Assembly: GCA_018714185.1 (NCBI GenBank)
Contig: DVNT01000064.1
Coordinates: 1-64,000, forward strand
DNA length: 64,000 bases
Source: Candidatus Aphodousia gallistercoris
Lineage (GTDB): Bacteria; Pseudomonadota; Gammaproteobacteria; Burkholderiales; Burkholderiaceae_F
Reading direction: 5' to 3'
The translations under genes were made by a program, and so were the position numbers. This document shows, piece by piece, positions 51,759-61,380 of this stretch. Numbering within the stretch: the stretch's first letter is position 1; every line of letters begins with the position of its first letter. Below the pieces are notes generated by a model. It made no database searches. It worked only from the letters and a program-made list of their open reading frames with translations, and had not been told where the DNA came from.

Positions 51759-52694
51759 ATGGAGTTTTTTAGAATTCGGCGCACGATTCACTTCATGCGC
51801 TATTCCAAGATTTTGAACGCGGTTTCATTCGTGTCATTCTTGGTTGCTGTCTTCTTCCTTTTCACGCACGGTTTGGCTTTCTCGATTGAGTTTACAGGCG
51901 GCACGGTGATGGAAGTCACCTATCCGCAGGCGGCGCCGACCGAACAGATTCGCCAAAGCATTTCCAAGTCATTGGGACTGGAAGCAGCAGTGCAAAATTT
52001 CGGTACGGCTCGTGACGTAATGATCCGTTTGCCCTTGGTTGAAGGGGAAACCAGCGGCCAGCAAGCCCAAGAGGTGATGGCGGTTTTAAACCAAGATGAG
52101 CCGCAAGCCCGCATGACTCGCGTTGAGTTTGTCGGGCCTCAGGTGGGCGAAGAGCTGGCTACGGATGGCTTGACGGCCTTGCTGCTTGTGGTCTTCGGCA
52201 TTATCGTGTACTTGGCTTTCCGGTTTGAGTGGAAGTTCTCCGTTTCAGCCATCATCGCTAACATGCACGATATTGTGCTGGTGTTGGGTCTATTCTCCAT
52301 TTTCCAATGGGAATTTTCGCTACCGGTGCTGGCGGCTATTTTGGCTGTGTTAGGTTATTCGGTCAACGAGTCTGTGATTATTTTCGACCGTGTCCGCGAG
52401 CACTTTAAGAAGATGCGCCGTGCCGATACCGATGAGATTATCAACTCGGCTATTACCGCTACGATTTCCCGTACGGTGATTACCCACTCGTCGACGTTGG
52501 CAATGACGCTTTGCATGTTCTTCTTCGGCGGACCGGCATTGCACTACTTTGCCTTGGCTCTGACGATCGGTATTTGCTTTAGCGTGTACTCGTCCGTGTT
52601 CGTCGCGGCCGCTATTGCCGACTACCTGGGCGTCAAGCGGGAAGACTTCGTCAAACCGATGAAGCGCGAAAACGCGCAAGATATGGTGCCCTAA
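51759..52694 (+). CDS. secF: Protein translocase subunit SecF
   Basis: An N-terminal helix, Phe-Ser-Ile-Glu-Phe-Thr-Gly-Gly-Thr, a short periplasmic part, and five helices with Leu-Gly-Tyr-Ser-Val-Asn-Glu-Ser-Val-Ile-Ile-Phe-Asp-Arg-Val-Arg-Glu mark SecF. It forms the SecDF complex with the gene 11 bases upstream. Length 311 aa is typical. Confidence 0.96.
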   Translation: MEFFRIRRTIHFMRYSKILNAVSFVSFLVAVFFLFTHGLAFSIEFTGGTVMEVTYPQAAPTEQIRQSISKSLGLEAAVQNFGTARDVMIRLPLVEGETSGQQAQEVMAVLNQDEPQARMTRVEFVGPQVGEELATDGLTALLLVVFGIIVYLAFRFEWKFSVSAIIANMHDIVLVLGLFSIFQWEFSLPVLAAILAVLGYSVNESVIIFDRVREHFKKMRRADTDEIINSAITATISRTVITHSSTLAMTLCMFFFGGPALHYFALALTIGICFSVYSSVFVAAAIADYLGVKREDFVKPMKRENAQDMVP

Positions 52695-52719
52695 TTCGGG
52701 TTGTTCCAGTCTTGAAAAG

Positions 52720-52763
52720 GGGCGCTTGATCTTGTCCGTCCGGGCAAAGCAAGCGCCCTTTTG
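52720..52763 (+). terminator. Terminator after secF
   Basis: GGGCGCTTG (52720-52728) pairs with CAAGCGCCC (52750-52758), followed by TTTTG. Confidence 0.75.
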
Positions 52764-52826
52764 TTACATATGGTTTTTAAAGTGCGCCGGCAAGCTCCCC
52801 GGCTTAGATGCGCCTCTTTGAGGTTG

Positions 52827-52876
52827 AGAAAAGGCATTATTGCCGTGGAATGCCCAAGGGCAATAATGCCTCTTTT
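52827..52876. terminator. Bidirectional terminator between secF and the GTPase gene
   Basis: AGGCATTATTGCC (52832-52844) pairs perfectly with GGCAATAATGCCT (52859-52871); T-runs occur on both strands. It directly abuts the stop of the minus-strand GTPase gene. Confidence 0.85.
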
Positions 52877-54333
52877 TAATGGATGCGGCTTGTCGGATAA
52901 AGGTCGTGCAAAACGGCTCGGATGACCGTATCGGTCGTTTTGCTGCTAAGCGACTCGATGGCATCGGGATCACTCAGTGCCGTCGGATCGTATTCGGTAG
53001 GCTGCTTTTTCATTTGAGCAATTACCACGTCTTTCCAGAAAGCGGGAGCTTCGCTTTCTTCCCAATAGCCGCGTCCGCGGCCGAAATGGGCCACAGCGAG
53101 GTAAAGTAAGACGGCTTCAAGCAGATAGTTTTGCAGGGCCATTTTGCTCCAGGAAACTCGCGTGCTGTGAATGCCCTTGACTTGGTTATAAGCTAAGGCG
53201 GCGCCGGCTCCGCCAATGGCGCCGATGACCGTTCCTAAAAGCGTGCCGAGGCCTGCGCTTAGACCGCCGGTTGCCAAGTCTGTGGCGAGACCGGAAGCTG
53301 CGCCTGCGCCGACCGCGCCAACAATCGCCGCTCCCTTGGGATTGGCCGCGGCGTTGACGGTCCAGTCGGTTTTTAGCCGCCTCAACAGCTCGCGCTTGAC
53401 GCCCGAGCCTTCCAAGCCGTGCGCATCGATAAGCCGCTGCGTGAGCGCACAAAGCGCGTCGGCTGCGCGGGCTGCCAGGGCGTTTTTCGCATCCTCGATC
53501 GGACCGCTTTGCAGTTTGATAACGCCTAAGCGGCGGCCCCAGTCCTTGACTTGCTCAGTTAAGGAGTAGTCGGACAAATCTTCGTGGTCGACGGCCAATT
53601 GCGTCATATAGTCGGCAATGGCTTGCACGGAGCTTGAATAGATGGCCCGGCGCTGCCGTGACCAAGCTTCCCGCAACGACTCAAAGGTGACTTTTTGCTC
53701 ATCGGTTAGCACCTCGCCGATCGCATCAAATAGGGCAAATTCTTGTACCCAGCAACGGGCAAAGGCATCCATGGGCAGGACTTTCTTCACAAGCGGGAAG
53801 TCGGCCATATATTCTTCCCATTGCTTGAGTTCGGCCTCCTCGACTTCTTTTTCCCGAGGCTTGCCCATTTGATTAAGCAGTACGATGACGGGTTTGTTTA
53901 TCCAGGCGAGGATTTTCATTTCCGCCGCGATATAAGCGCACGCTTTAGGCGACTCGCTGGCGTTAACAAGGTAAAGCACGACGCTGCTTGTGTCGCGGAC
54001 GTGTTTGAGCGCCCTTTGGTTAAGCCAAGAGGCCTTATTGGAGACCCGATCCCAGACTTCAGATAAAAACCACCCGATGGGGTTGGATCGCCCCTCAAGT
54101 CGTGCGGCCAATCGCACGCTGTCGCCAAAGCCCGGGGTGTCCCACAACACCAATTCCGAGCAGCCGTCCGTGGCGCGGATCAAGACGTAATCATCCGTGG
54201 TTTCCGTCACGTGGGGACGGTCGGCCACTTCTCCGATGTCGCGGCCAAGCAGGGTTCTGGCCAATGTGGTTTTACCGATATTGGTATGCGAGACCAAACT
54301 AAGGTTAATTCGCATTAATTGCATGTCTGTCAT
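52876..54333 (-). CDS. GTPase with DUF3482 C-terminal domain
   Basis: ATG 54333 is preferred (AGGATC upstream). The G domain has His-Thr-Asn-Ile-Gly-Lys-Thr-Thr (P-loop, about residues 16-23), Asp-Thr-Pro-Gly-Phe-Gly (G3, near 64) and Asn-Gln-Met-Gly (G4-like, in place of Asn-Lys-x-Asp, near 155). The C-terminal half has a Gly/Ala-rich glycine-zipper-like hydrophobic region (about 350-390) that may insert in a membrane. It is paired with the DUF2868 membrane-protein gene just upstream. Confidence 0.8.
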   Translation of the reverse strand: MTDMQLMRINLSLVSHTNIGKTTLARTLLGRDIGEVADRPHVTETTDDYVLIRATDGCSELVLWDTPGFGDSVRLAARLEGRSNPIGWFLSEVWDRVSNKASWLNQRALKHVRDTSSVVLYLVNASESPKACAYIAAEMKILAWINKPVIVLLNQMGKPREKEVEEAELKQWEEYMADFPLVKKVLPMDAFARCWVQEFALFDAIGEVLTDEQKVTFESLREAWSRQRRAIYSSSVQAIADYMTQLAVDHEDLSDYSLTEQVKDWGRRLGVIKLQSGPIEDAKNALAARAADALCALTQRLIDAHGLEGSGVKRELLRRLKTDWTVNAAANPKGAAIVGAVGAGAASGLATDLATGGLSAGLGTLLGTVIGAIGGAGAALAYNQVKGIHSTRVSWSKMALQNYLLEAVLLYLAVAHFGRGRGYWEESEAPAFWKDVVIAQMKKQPTEYDPTALSDPDAIESLSSKTTDTVIRAVLHDLYPTSRIH

Positions 54334-54340
54334 AATGATC

Positions 54341-55792
54341 CTAAGCCACTTGATGGGCGGCAAGCTTTAATTCGTCGCAGGTTTTTTCATCGGGTTGCAG
54401 TCCGGAGTGGAAAAATACCACCGCGAGGCCGACCGATTGGGCAAAATCCCGCCAGAGGTCTTTGCGGTTTTCGATGCGTTCACCGAAGTCGCCGAAGCGA
54501 ACCATGTAGGCGGCCATGTCAACTAACAAAATCACCGGGGTTTTGCCGACCTTTTTCTTTATCTCTTCAATGGCTTGTCCTTGGACTTCGGGCTCAGGCG
54601 TTGTCGTGCCGCTGATGAGCAGCCAAACTTGTTGGCTTTGACCCTTGATTTCCAAGGTCATGGGCACCGTGGCTTCCTCGGTATTCCAAGCATGGGTTCT
54701 GACATCAGAGAGATTAAATCCGAGGGTTTCCGCAAGGCGGTAGGCTCCTTCGATGCTCGGCTGCGACATTTGCGTTTCCGGTACCAGCAAATCCAGATTC
54801 ATTGCCTCCGTGCGCCAAGTTCTCAAAATGGCACTGTAGTAGCGGTCATCCAAGTCCAAGGGGAAATGCTTTTTCAGTTGAGCAATTTGCACGGTGTGCT
54901 TGAGTACGAGCAAGGCGCGCGGGATAACGACAAAAAAGCACAGCATGACAATCATGCGCATCAACCAGAGGCCGGCCGATGCCTCGTAACCGTTGACGGC
55001 AAGCCGGTCAAAGCGCATATTGGCCACGTCCAAAATATTGGGCATCGGACCCAAGAAATTGGTGAAAATGCCGTAAACAAGCGCAATGATTTGGTAAACG
55101 ATCTCAGGGCTTTCAGCAAACCAAGTGCTTTCCCAGCCAACCGTGTAAGCAGTGCCGACACCGCGAAGCAAAACGCTTACGATCATGCCGAGCACGAATG
55201 TGAGGGCCGCCAGATGAAAGGCGCGCGCGGCATAGTGCAATGTCAGTGGTTCGAGGACGGCGCTCATGATCTGCGTTTTACGGATTTGCTTGGCGATGAC
55301 GGTTTTTTCAAGCAGTTCCAGCGCAGCCCTCAGGTGCAGAAAGTCGCGTTTTTCGCCATGCCGCAACCCTGAGATAAAAAGCATGACATACACCACGATG
55401 TTCCAGAGAAGAACACCGAAAAAAGGGAGCGAGAGCAAGTTGATTCGCGCATCGGTCGAGCCCAATTGGTCGAGCAACAAGCCTAGCAGAAAGGCCGCAG
55501 CAGCCAAGACCGCGGTGAGCCACCAAGGCGGCGTCAAACGCAGCGGGTCGGTTCGCACTTGGGGATTTTTCGCGGCTATCATTTTCTCGACTATGCGAGC
55601 TCTCGCCAACAAAAAAGCGGCAATAGTGGCCGACTCTCCCGTGGCAATGGCGGCCTGCCGAGTTGCGCGGTTGGCGTCGCTGAGCTCCCAGCTTAGCGTC
55701 GGCGTTTGCTCGAGCAGCCGGGCCCGAGCAATGTGCTCAACATCCGACAGAGAAAAGCGGCCGGTAGAAAGGGATGAAGAAGACCCAGTCAT
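54341..55792 (-). CDS. DUF2868 membrane protein, partner of the DUF3482 GTPase
   Basis: ATG 55792 is chosen. The N-terminal soluble part is followed by hydrophobic segments at about residues 90-115, 125-145, 205-225 and 275-300, with a C-terminal soluble domain containing a Leu-Leu-Val-Asp-Met-Ala strand. The stop is seven bases before the GTPase start, so they are one operon. The pair is conserved in many proteobacteria; function unknown, perhaps an envelope or dynamin-like machine (inference). Confidence 0.75.
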   Translation of the reverse strand: MTGSSSSLSTGRFSLSDVEHIARARLLEQTPTLSWELSDANRATRQAAIATGESATIAAFLLARARIVEKMIAAKNPQVRTDPLRLTPPWWLTAVLAAAAFLLGLLLDQLGSTDARINLLSLPFFGVLLWNIVVYVMLFISGLRHGEKRDFLHLRAALELLEKTVIAKQIRKTQIMSAVLEPLTLHYAARAFHLAALTFVLGMIVSVLLRGVGTAYTVGWESTWFAESPEIVYQIIALVYGIFTNFLGPMPNILDVANMRFDRLAVNGYEASAGLWLMRMIVMLCFFVVIPRALLVLKHTVQIAQLKKHFPLDLDDRYYSAILRTWRTEAMNLDLLVPETQMSQPSIEGAYRLAETLGFNLSDVRTHAWNTEEATVPMTLEIKGQSQQVWLLISGTTTPEPEVQGQAIEEIKKKVGKTPVILLVDMAAYMVRFGDFGERIENRKDLWRDFAQSVGLAVVFFHSGLQPDEKTCDELKLAAHQVA

Positions 55793-55894
55793 GAGTAAAA
55801 AAACTTTAAAAATCAATAAAACATTAATGCAATAATTGTAACCTGTCCGGGCCGCTTCAACGGTGAGGCTATCCGGGCAAATTGCAAGCGTTTG

Positions 55895-56533
55895 TCAGCG
55901 CGCTTGCCAGGCGCTTAAGAGCGCCTCGGTGGCCAGAGCCGGATCCCGTGTCCCGCAAATGGCCGAGACAACTGCCGCGCCTTTAGCGCCCGTAGCGGCC
56001 ACTTCTCCCATGTGGCAGGCTTTAATGCCGCCGATACCGACAGCCGGAACTTGACTGGCTCGAACAATCGCCTCCAGGCCTTTGAGGCCGATGGGGGAAG
56101 CAGCGTCTTTTTTGGTAGAAGTCCGGAAAACCGGTCCGACTCCGATATAGTCAACCCGGTCGGGATCCATCTGCTTGAGTTCATCGAGGCTGTTAATAGA
56201 AAGGCCCACGATCATGTCAGGGCCTACCAGTTTGCGGACTACATCGACCGGCAGGTCCTTTTGACCGACGTGAATGCCATCGGCTTGCACGGCCATGGCC
56301 ACATCCACATGATCATCAATGATCAAGGGGACATTGAGCGCAGCGAGTTTTTCCTTTAGAGCCAAGGCGCATTCGTACATGGCTTTCTTTTTCCAGCCGG
56401 GCGCACGAAGCTGCACGAGGCCGGCTCCCGCCTGCGCGGCCGCCACGGCCGTTTCCACCATGCCGAAATCGGCACAGAGATCCGGGTCCAGTACCAAGTA
56501 AACACGGTAATCAATCAAAGACTTATCGATCAT
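55895..56533 (-). CDS. thiE: Thiamine-phosphate synthase
   Basis: ATG 56533 fits thiE better than the longer upstream frame. Motifs are Val-Gln-Leu-Arg (near residue 41), Leu-Ile-Ile-Asp-Asp-His-Val-Asp-Val-Ala (near 70), Gly-Ile-His-Val-Gly-Gln-Lys-Asp-Leu-Pro and Val-Gly-Pro-Val-Phe-Arg-Thr-Ser-Thr-Lys. It condenses HMP-PP and HET-P. It overlaps thiM by 11 bases. The usual Asn-Asp-Arg is Asp-Asp-His here. Confidence 0.93.
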   Translation of the reverse strand: MIDKSLIDYRVYLVLDPDLCADFGMVETAVAAAQAGAGLVQLRAPGWKKKAMYECALALKEKLAALNVPLIIDDHVDVAMAVQADGIHVGQKDLPVDVVRKLVGPDMIVGLSINSLDELKQMDPDRVDYIGVGPVFRTSTKKDAASPIGLKGLEAIVRASQVPAVGIGGIKACHMGEVAATGAKGAAVVSAICGTRDPALATEALLSAWQAR

Positions 56534-57323
56534 GACGATGCTCCGTAAACGAAAGCTCATAGAGTGCATCCAGATAGGCTGGATGGAAGCTGCCGGGACC
56601 GCGACTGGCGGCACGGGCTCGCTCTTGGGCTTTTTTCGCTAGCTGCAAGGCAGCGGCGGTGGCAAGCGTTCGGTCGGATAAGACCGCACAAAAAGCCGCC
56701 ACCAGGGCGCTTAACGAACAGCCGGTGCCGACCACTAAGGTTGCCATTTTATGGCCGCCTTCGATGGCATAAAGACGCTTGCCGTCCGTGACAAAGTCCG
56801 TTGGTCCGGTGACGGCGACGGTGCATTCAAATTGTTGTGCGAGCGCGCACGCGGCTTCGATCGCATCGGCGCTGTCGTCGAGGCTGTCAACGCCGTGGCC
56901 GCCTTTTGAGAGACCGGCCAACGCCAAAATTTCACTGGCATTGGCTCGGATCACGCTGGGACGGAACGTTAAAAATTCTTCAATGCGGGCATTGCGCCAG
57001 GGTAGAGGCCCGGCCGCCACCGGGTCCAGGACCCAGGGCTTGTTGCATTGGCCTGCCGTTTGCACGGCTAAAACCATGGCTTGAAAGCGCTCCGGCGTCA
57101 AGGTGCCCACGTTGATGAGCAAGGCATCGGCCAAGCGGCAAAAATCGGCGCTTTCCTCCCGGGTAATGACCATAGCCGGCGAGGCGCCGGCGGCAAGCAA
57201 CACATCGGCGGTGATTTCCTGCACGACATCATTGGTCATGCAATGCACGAGCGGCCGGCCGGCGACCACCGCCTCAACAGCGTTTGGAAAATCCAAAGGA
57301 TCTAAGTGAAGTATGTTTTGCAT
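56523..57323 (-). CDS. thiM: Hydroxyethylthiazole kinase
   Basis: The motif Pro-Leu-Val-His-Cys-Met-Thr-Asn-Asp-Val-Val is at residues 25-35, Gly-Ala-Ser-Pro-Ala-Met near 47, Asp-Pro-Val-Ala-Ala-Gly near 99, and the ribokinase-like Gly-Thr-Gly-Cys-Ser-Leu-Ser-Ala near 204. It phosphorylates the thiazole moiety salvaged from thiamine breakdown. thiM-thiE without thiG or thiC nearby points to salvage. Confidence 0.95.
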   Translation of the reverse strand: MQNILHLDPLDFPNAVEAVVAGRPLVHCMTNDVVQEITADVLLAAGASPAMVITREESADFCRLADALLINVGTLTPERFQAMVLAVQTAGQCNKPWVLDPVAAGPLPWRNARIEEFLTFRPSVIRANASEILALAGLSKGGHGVDSLDDSADAIEAACALAQQFECTVAVTGPTDFVTDGKRLYAIEGGHKMATLVVGTGCSLSALVAAFCAVLSDRTLATAAALQLAKKAQERARAASRGPGSFHPAYLDALYELSFTEHRHDR

Positions 57324-57418
57324 TTTCTTGTCCCAAATAGAAACTACTGCAGAATAGCATGCGGACTTCGCAAAAAGATAGGTTAGAATCGGTCCGAGTG
57401 TACGATTTTGAGTTCAAT

Positions 57419-58210
57419 ATGTTAGTGCATCCGCAGTTTAACCCCATCGCGTTTTCCATCGGTCCGGTTGCCGTGCATTGGTACGGGTTGATGTATTTGC
57501 TAGGCTTTGCTTTGTTTTGGCTTCTCGGACGGTATCGTGCCCGGCACGATCCGTGGCGGGGACTGAACGCCGATCAAATAGAAGATTTGCTTTTTGTCGG
57601 CGTTTTAGGCGTGATTTTGGGCGGGCGTTTGGGCTATTGCTTTTTATATCAGCCAGAGTATTACTTAAATCATCTGAGCGCCGTGATCCGCGTTTGGGAT
57701 GGCGGCATGAGTGCGCACGGCGGCGTTATCGGCGTTATCGTGGCGATGCTTTATTTCGGCAAAACTCGTGGAATTTCCTTTTTCACCATTGCCGACTTCG
57801 TCACGCCGATTGTGCCGCTCGGTCTCTTTTTCGGCCGGATCGGCAATTTCATTAACGGAGAGCTCTGGGGCAGGATTTGCTCGCCCGATTATCCTTTGGC
57901 GATGATTTTCCCTCGAGCGGGCGACGGTTTGCCGCGGCATCCTTCGCAGCTTTATGAGGCCGGTTTAGAGGGGCTTTTATTATTTGCGCTTTTGTGGTGG
58001 TACTCGCAAAAGCCGCGCAAGCCCGGCCAGGTCGCAGGCCTATTTTGCCTGGGCTACGGGATCATGCGTTTTACGGTGGAGTTTTTCCGCGAGCCCGATG
58101 CCTTTTTAGGGTTGCTCGCTTGGGGCTTAAGCCAAGGCCAGTGGCTGTCCTTGCCGATGATTGCCGTCGGCGTGGCGGCCTTGTGCTGGCCGTACGCTTC
58201 AAAAAAATAA
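57419..58210 (+). CDS. lgt: Prolipoprotein diacylglyceryl transferase
   Basis: ATG 57419 gives the common start (Met-Leu-Val-His-Pro). There are about seven membrane segments; the signature [13 protein letters not shown] is near residue 140 and Arg-His-Pro-Ser-Gln-Leu-Tyr-Glu near 182. It adds diacylglycerol to lipobox Cys of prolipoproteins. Length 263 aa is typical. It diverges from thiM. Confidence 0.96.
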   Translation: MLVHPQFNPIAFSIGPVAVHWYGLMYLLGFALFWLLGRYRARHDPWRGLNADQIEDLLFVGVLGVILGGRLGYCFLYQPEYYLNHLSAVIRVWDGGMSAHGGVIGVIVAMLYFGKTRGISFFTIADFVTPIVPLGLFFGRIGNFINGELWGRICSPDYPLAMIFPRAGDGLPRHPSQLYEAGLEGLLLFALLWWYSQKPRKPGQVAGLFCLGYGIMRFTVEFFREPDAFLGLLAWGLSQGQWLSLPMIAVGVAALCWPYASKK

Positions 58211-58227
58211 AGCGGCAGCAATAGCGC

Positions 58228-58821
58228 TTAGATTTCCGCCGGAGTCGGTTGCTTGAGGATGCGTTCGCACTCCTGCGGATCCAGCCGCTTCATGGAGAAT
58301 TCGCAGCCGCAGTACAACTGGTTATAGAAATGGTTTTCTTTTAAGAGCTCGTTGCGGCGCTGCTGCAATCCGCCTTTTCGCCAATTCTTGTCCCAAAATT
58401 TCGTATCCGGATAAAGCGACTCGGCTAAGTGCCCGGCTCGAGCGATTTGTTCAATGTCTTTCCAGCGGCTTGAGGCAAGAGTCGTTGTGAATAAGGCAAT
58501 GTGCTCTTGACTGGCGATGCGGGCGGCTTGGGCGAGCCGGTAGTTAAAGCAAGCTTGGCAGCGCGCGCCTCTTTCGGGCTCAAGCTCAAGCCCTTTGACT
58601 TTGTCGCGCCAAGCGGCATGATCATAGTCGCCGTCAATGACTTTAAGCTCCCATTTTCGGGCGTAGCGCTTGAGTTCGTTTTTACGGATTAAGTACTCCG
58701 AGTCGGGGAAAATATTCGGGTTGAAATAAAACAGCGTCGGCTTGTAACCGTTTTGCAGCATCCACTCGATAATGGCCGAGGAGCAGGGAGCGCAGCAACA
58801 ATGTAAAAGGACGTCTTGCAT
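58228..58821 (-). CDS. queH: Epoxyqueuosine reductase QueH
   Basis: ATG 58821 gives the family start Met-Gln-Asp-Val-Leu-Leu-His-Cys-Cys-Cys-Ala-Pro-Cys. Cys-Cys near the N-terminus and later Cys-x-x-Cys-Phe and Cys-Gly-Cys supply the iron-sulfur and iron ligands of QueH. It makes queuosine from epoxyqueuosine, after QueA (47040) and Tgt (48092). It replaces QueG. 197 aa. Confidence 0.93.
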   Translation of the reverse strand: MQDVLLHCCCAPCSSAIIEWMLQNGYKPTLFYFNPNIFPDSEYLIRKNELKRYARKWELKVIDGDYDHAAWRDKVKGLELEPERGARCQACFNYRLAQAARIASQEHIALFTTTLASSRWKDIEQIARAGHLAESLYPDTKFWDKNWRKGGLQQRRNELLKENHFYNQLYCGCEFSMKRLDPQECERILKQPTPAEI

Positions 58822-58898
58822 GAGGAGTACTATTAAGAAAAAATGTCGGTACGACATTGTATACGCAATGCGTCCGGCGGACTTTGTGGAGAGTAAGA

Positions 58899-59585
58899 AT
58901 GGCAATTGCCGAAAATCTTGAACGCATCCGGCAGGAAATTAATGCGCTCGACGCGCAAAACCGGGTGCAGCTTCTTGCCGTTAGCAAAACGTTTCCGGAG
59001 AGCAGCCTGGAGGAGGCGATTGCGGGCGGGCAGCGCTTGTTCGGTGAGAATTATGCCCAAGAAGGCGTCCGGAAAATACAGTATTTTCGTGAACATTACC
59101 CGAATCTGGGGCTTCAGTGGCACTTTATCGGGCCGGTTCAATCCAATAAAACCAAGCTGATTGCCGAGCACTTTGACTGGGTTCAGAGCGTTGATCGGCT
59201 CAAGATCGCCCAAAGACTTTCCGAGCAGCGCCCTCAAGCTCGCGGCCCGCTCAACGTCTTGTTGGAAGTCAATGTTGATGGCGAAGATACCAAAAGCGGG
59301 GTGGATGTGCCCTCCGTCGGGGAAATGCTCGAGCAGATTGCTCGGATGCCGAATCTTCGCCTGCGGGGACTGATGTGCATTCCAAGACCCGCCGAGAACG
59401 CCGAGCAGCGCAGAAAGCCTTTTAAAATCATGAAAGCCCTTTTTGATCAATACCAAGCCCCGTATGGTTTAGATACGCTTTCAATGGGCATGAGTGCCGA
59501 TTACCGTGAAGCCATCGAAGAAGGGGCGAACATGGTCAGAATCGGCTCGGCCATATTCGGGGCCAGACATTACGCAAGCAAATAA
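58899..59585 (+). CDS. YggS/PLPBP family pyridoxal phosphate homeostasis protein
   Basis: ATG 58899 follows GGAGAG. Ala-Val-Ser-Lys (PLP Lys, near residue 36), Phe-Gly-Glu-Asn-Tyr-Ala-Gln-Glu, His-Phe-Ile-Gly-Pro-Val-Gln-Ser-Asn-Lys, Ser-Met-Gly-Met-Ser-Ala-Asp-Tyr and Val-Arg-Ile-Gly-Ser-Ala-Ile-Phe-Gly mark the family. proC follows 11 bases later, a common yggS-proC pair. Confidence 0.95.
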   Translation: MAIAENLERIRQEINALDAQNRVQLLAVSKTFPESSLEEAIAGGQRLFGENYAQEGVRKIQYFREHYPNLGLQWHFIGPVQSNKTKLIAEHFDWVQSVDRLKIAQRLSEQRPQARGPLNVLLEVNVDGEDTKSGVDVPSVGEMLEQIARMPNLRLRGLMCIPRPAENAEQRRKPFKIMKALFDQYQAPYGLDTLSMGMSADYREAIEEGANMVRIGSAIFGARHYASK

Positions 59586-59596
59586 AGGAGAGACAT

Positions 59597-60415
59597 ATGG
59601 ATAAACGTATTGCCATGATCGGCGGCGGAAACATGGCCGGTGCCATTGTGGCCGGTTTGGTAGCAAACGGCTTTGATCCCAAAAACATTGATGTTTTAGA
59701 CCGCAACGCAGACAAGTGTGAGCGTCTTGCCCGGCTCTACGGCGTAGGCACGCACGAGCAAGGCGGGCCGTGGTTGAGCTCGGCCGATATCGTCGTATGG
59801 GCGGTTAAGCCCCAGGGATTGGCAAAAACCATTGCGTCGCTGTCGGATTTTTTAGGTAAGGATGTCCTTTATATTTCCATTGCTGCCGGCATTCGTGCCG
59901 CTGACATTATCCGTTGGCAGCATTCGCCCCGTTTGGTACGCGTGATGCCTAATACGCCGGCGCTCGTAAAAGCCGGCGTAGCCGGCATGTATGTGCCGGC
60001 AGGCTTATCCGATGAGGATGCCCGCAACGCGCTTGAGGTGGTTCGTGCCATGGGAGAAGTTATCCCCGTGCCGAGCGAAGAGCAGCTGGACTTGCTCTCG
60101 ACCGTGTCGGGCTCGGGACCGGCGTATGTTTTTCGTTTCATGGAGGCGATGGAAGCGGCGGCCGTGAAGCGCGGCTTCGATCCGCAGCTTGCCCGTAAAA
60201 TGGCAATCCTGACGGTTTGGGGAGCCGCCAAGCTCGCGCTTGAAAGCGATGAGGCTCCCGCGCAGCTTCGCGCCAACGTGACCAGCAAGGGCGGTACAAC
60301 GGCAGAAGCCCTCCGCGTCATGCAAGAGCGCCACTTTATGGAAATGATGGATGAGGCCGTTCAAGCCGCTTATGACCGCAATCAGGTCTTAGCTGACGAG
60401 CTCGGCCGAGCCTAA
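59597..60415 (+). CDS. proC: Pyrroline-5-carboxylate reductase
   Basis: The N-terminal Gly-Gly-Gly-Asn-Met-Ala-Gly-Ala-Ile Rossmann motif, Trp-Ala-Val-Lys-Pro-Gln, Arg-Val-Met-Pro-Asn-Thr-Pro-Ala-Leu and Ser-Gly-Ser-Gly-Pro-Ala-Tyr-Val are diagnostic. It makes the last step of proline synthesis. 272 aa is standard. AAAGGAG precedes the ATG. Confidence 0.96.
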   Translation: MDKRIAMIGGGNMAGAIVAGLVANGFDPKNIDVLDRNADKCERLARLYGVGTHEQGGPWLSSADIVVWAVKPQGLAKTIASLSDFLGKDVLYISIAAGIRAADIIRWQHSPRLVRVMPNTPALVKAGVAGMYVPAGLSDEDARNALEVVRAMGEVIPVPSEEQLDLLSTVSGSGPAYVFRFMEAMEAAAVKRGFDPQLARKMAILTVWGAAKLALESDEAPAQLRANVTSKGGTTAEALRVMQERHFMEMMDEAVQAAYDRNQVLADELGRA

Positions 60416-60420
60416 AAGAG

Positions 60421-61377
60421 CTAGTCCTCCGTATTGGCGGAGCTTACCGGTGGAAGGTTGAGCATTCGGCAGCCTTCCATCGGAATCTGCGCGACGGCTT
60501 TGCGGATAATCTCAATGGCGGGGACGCGATTAAAGCTTTTGCGCCACGCAATGATGACCCGCCGGGTGGGCGTCGGCTTGCTAAAGGGAATGGCCTTGAC
60601 TAAATCGTCACCCGTGGTTTCTTTCAGGGACGAACTGGGCAGTACGGTAATACCTAGGCCTTGGGCAACCATGTGATGAATGGTCAAAAGCGACGACCCT
60701 TCGACCGTTTTTTGAATGGTGGAAACGGGGTTATTTTTATGGGTGGTTTCCGGGCAAATTTCCAACACTTGGTCGCGCAGGCAGTGACCTTTGCCCAGTA
60801 AAAGCAGGTTGGCCGAGCGGACCTCTTCGCGGTGAATTTCCGTTCGAGCAGCCCATTCGTGGTTATGCGGGACGGCAACAACCAAGTCTTCGTCGTAAAG
60901 CGGAGCGAGCATCAGTCCGGGTTCATGAATCGGCAGCGCCATGATGGCCACGTCAATTTGTCCTGCGCGCAACTGCTCAAGCAGCTGGCCGGTATAGTTT
61001 TCGGTCAGAATGAGCGGCATTTTCGGCGCCAAATCCAGCATCCGGTGCACCAAGCCCGGCGTCAAATAGGGGCTGATTGTAAAGATGACGCCTAAGCGCA
61101 GCGGCCCGCAAAGCGGATCTTGCCCCTGAACGGCGAGCTCTTCAATGCGATGCACTTCATCGAGAACTTTTTGCGCTTGCTCAACAATGGCTTCGCCGAC
61201 CGGGGTGAGGGAGATTTCCTGCGAGCGTCGCTCAAAAAGATGCACCCCCAGTTCCTCCTCGAGCTTGCGTACGGCAACAGACAAGGAAGGCTGCGAGATA
61301 AAGCAGGACTCGGCTGCACGGCCGAAGTGCCGTTCTCGGGCTACGGCAATAATGTATTTGAGTTCAGTTAAAGTCAT
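60421..61377 (-). CDS. oxyR: OxyR, peroxide-sensing LysR regulator
   Basis: It is a LysR protein with an N-terminal winged HTH (residues 1-60). The redox Cys pair is at residues 199 (Lys-Gly-His-Cys-Leu-Arg-Asp-Gln) and 208 (Ile-Cys-Pro), the same numbers as E. coli OxyR. Peroxide oxidises them to a disulfide and switches on antioxidant genes. No target gene (ahpC, katG) is adjacent. It lies between proC and recG, convergent with proC. Confidence 0.94.
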   Translation of the reverse strand: MTLTELKYIIAVARERHFGRAAESCFISQPSLSVAVRKLEEELGVHLFERRSQEISLTPVGEAIVEQAQKVLDEVHRIEELAVQGQDPLCGPLRLGVIFTISPYLTPGLVHRMLDLAPKMPLILTENYTGQLLEQLRAGQIDVAIMALPIHEPGLMLAPLYDEDLVVAVPHNHEWAARTEIHREEVRSANLLLLGKGHCLRDQVLEICPETTHKNNPVSTIQKTVEGSSLLTIHHMVAQGLGITVLPSSSLKETTGDDLVKAIPFSKPTPTRRVIIAWRKSFNRVPAIEIIRKAVAQIPMEGCRMLNLPPVSSANTED

Positions 61378-61380
61378 AAA

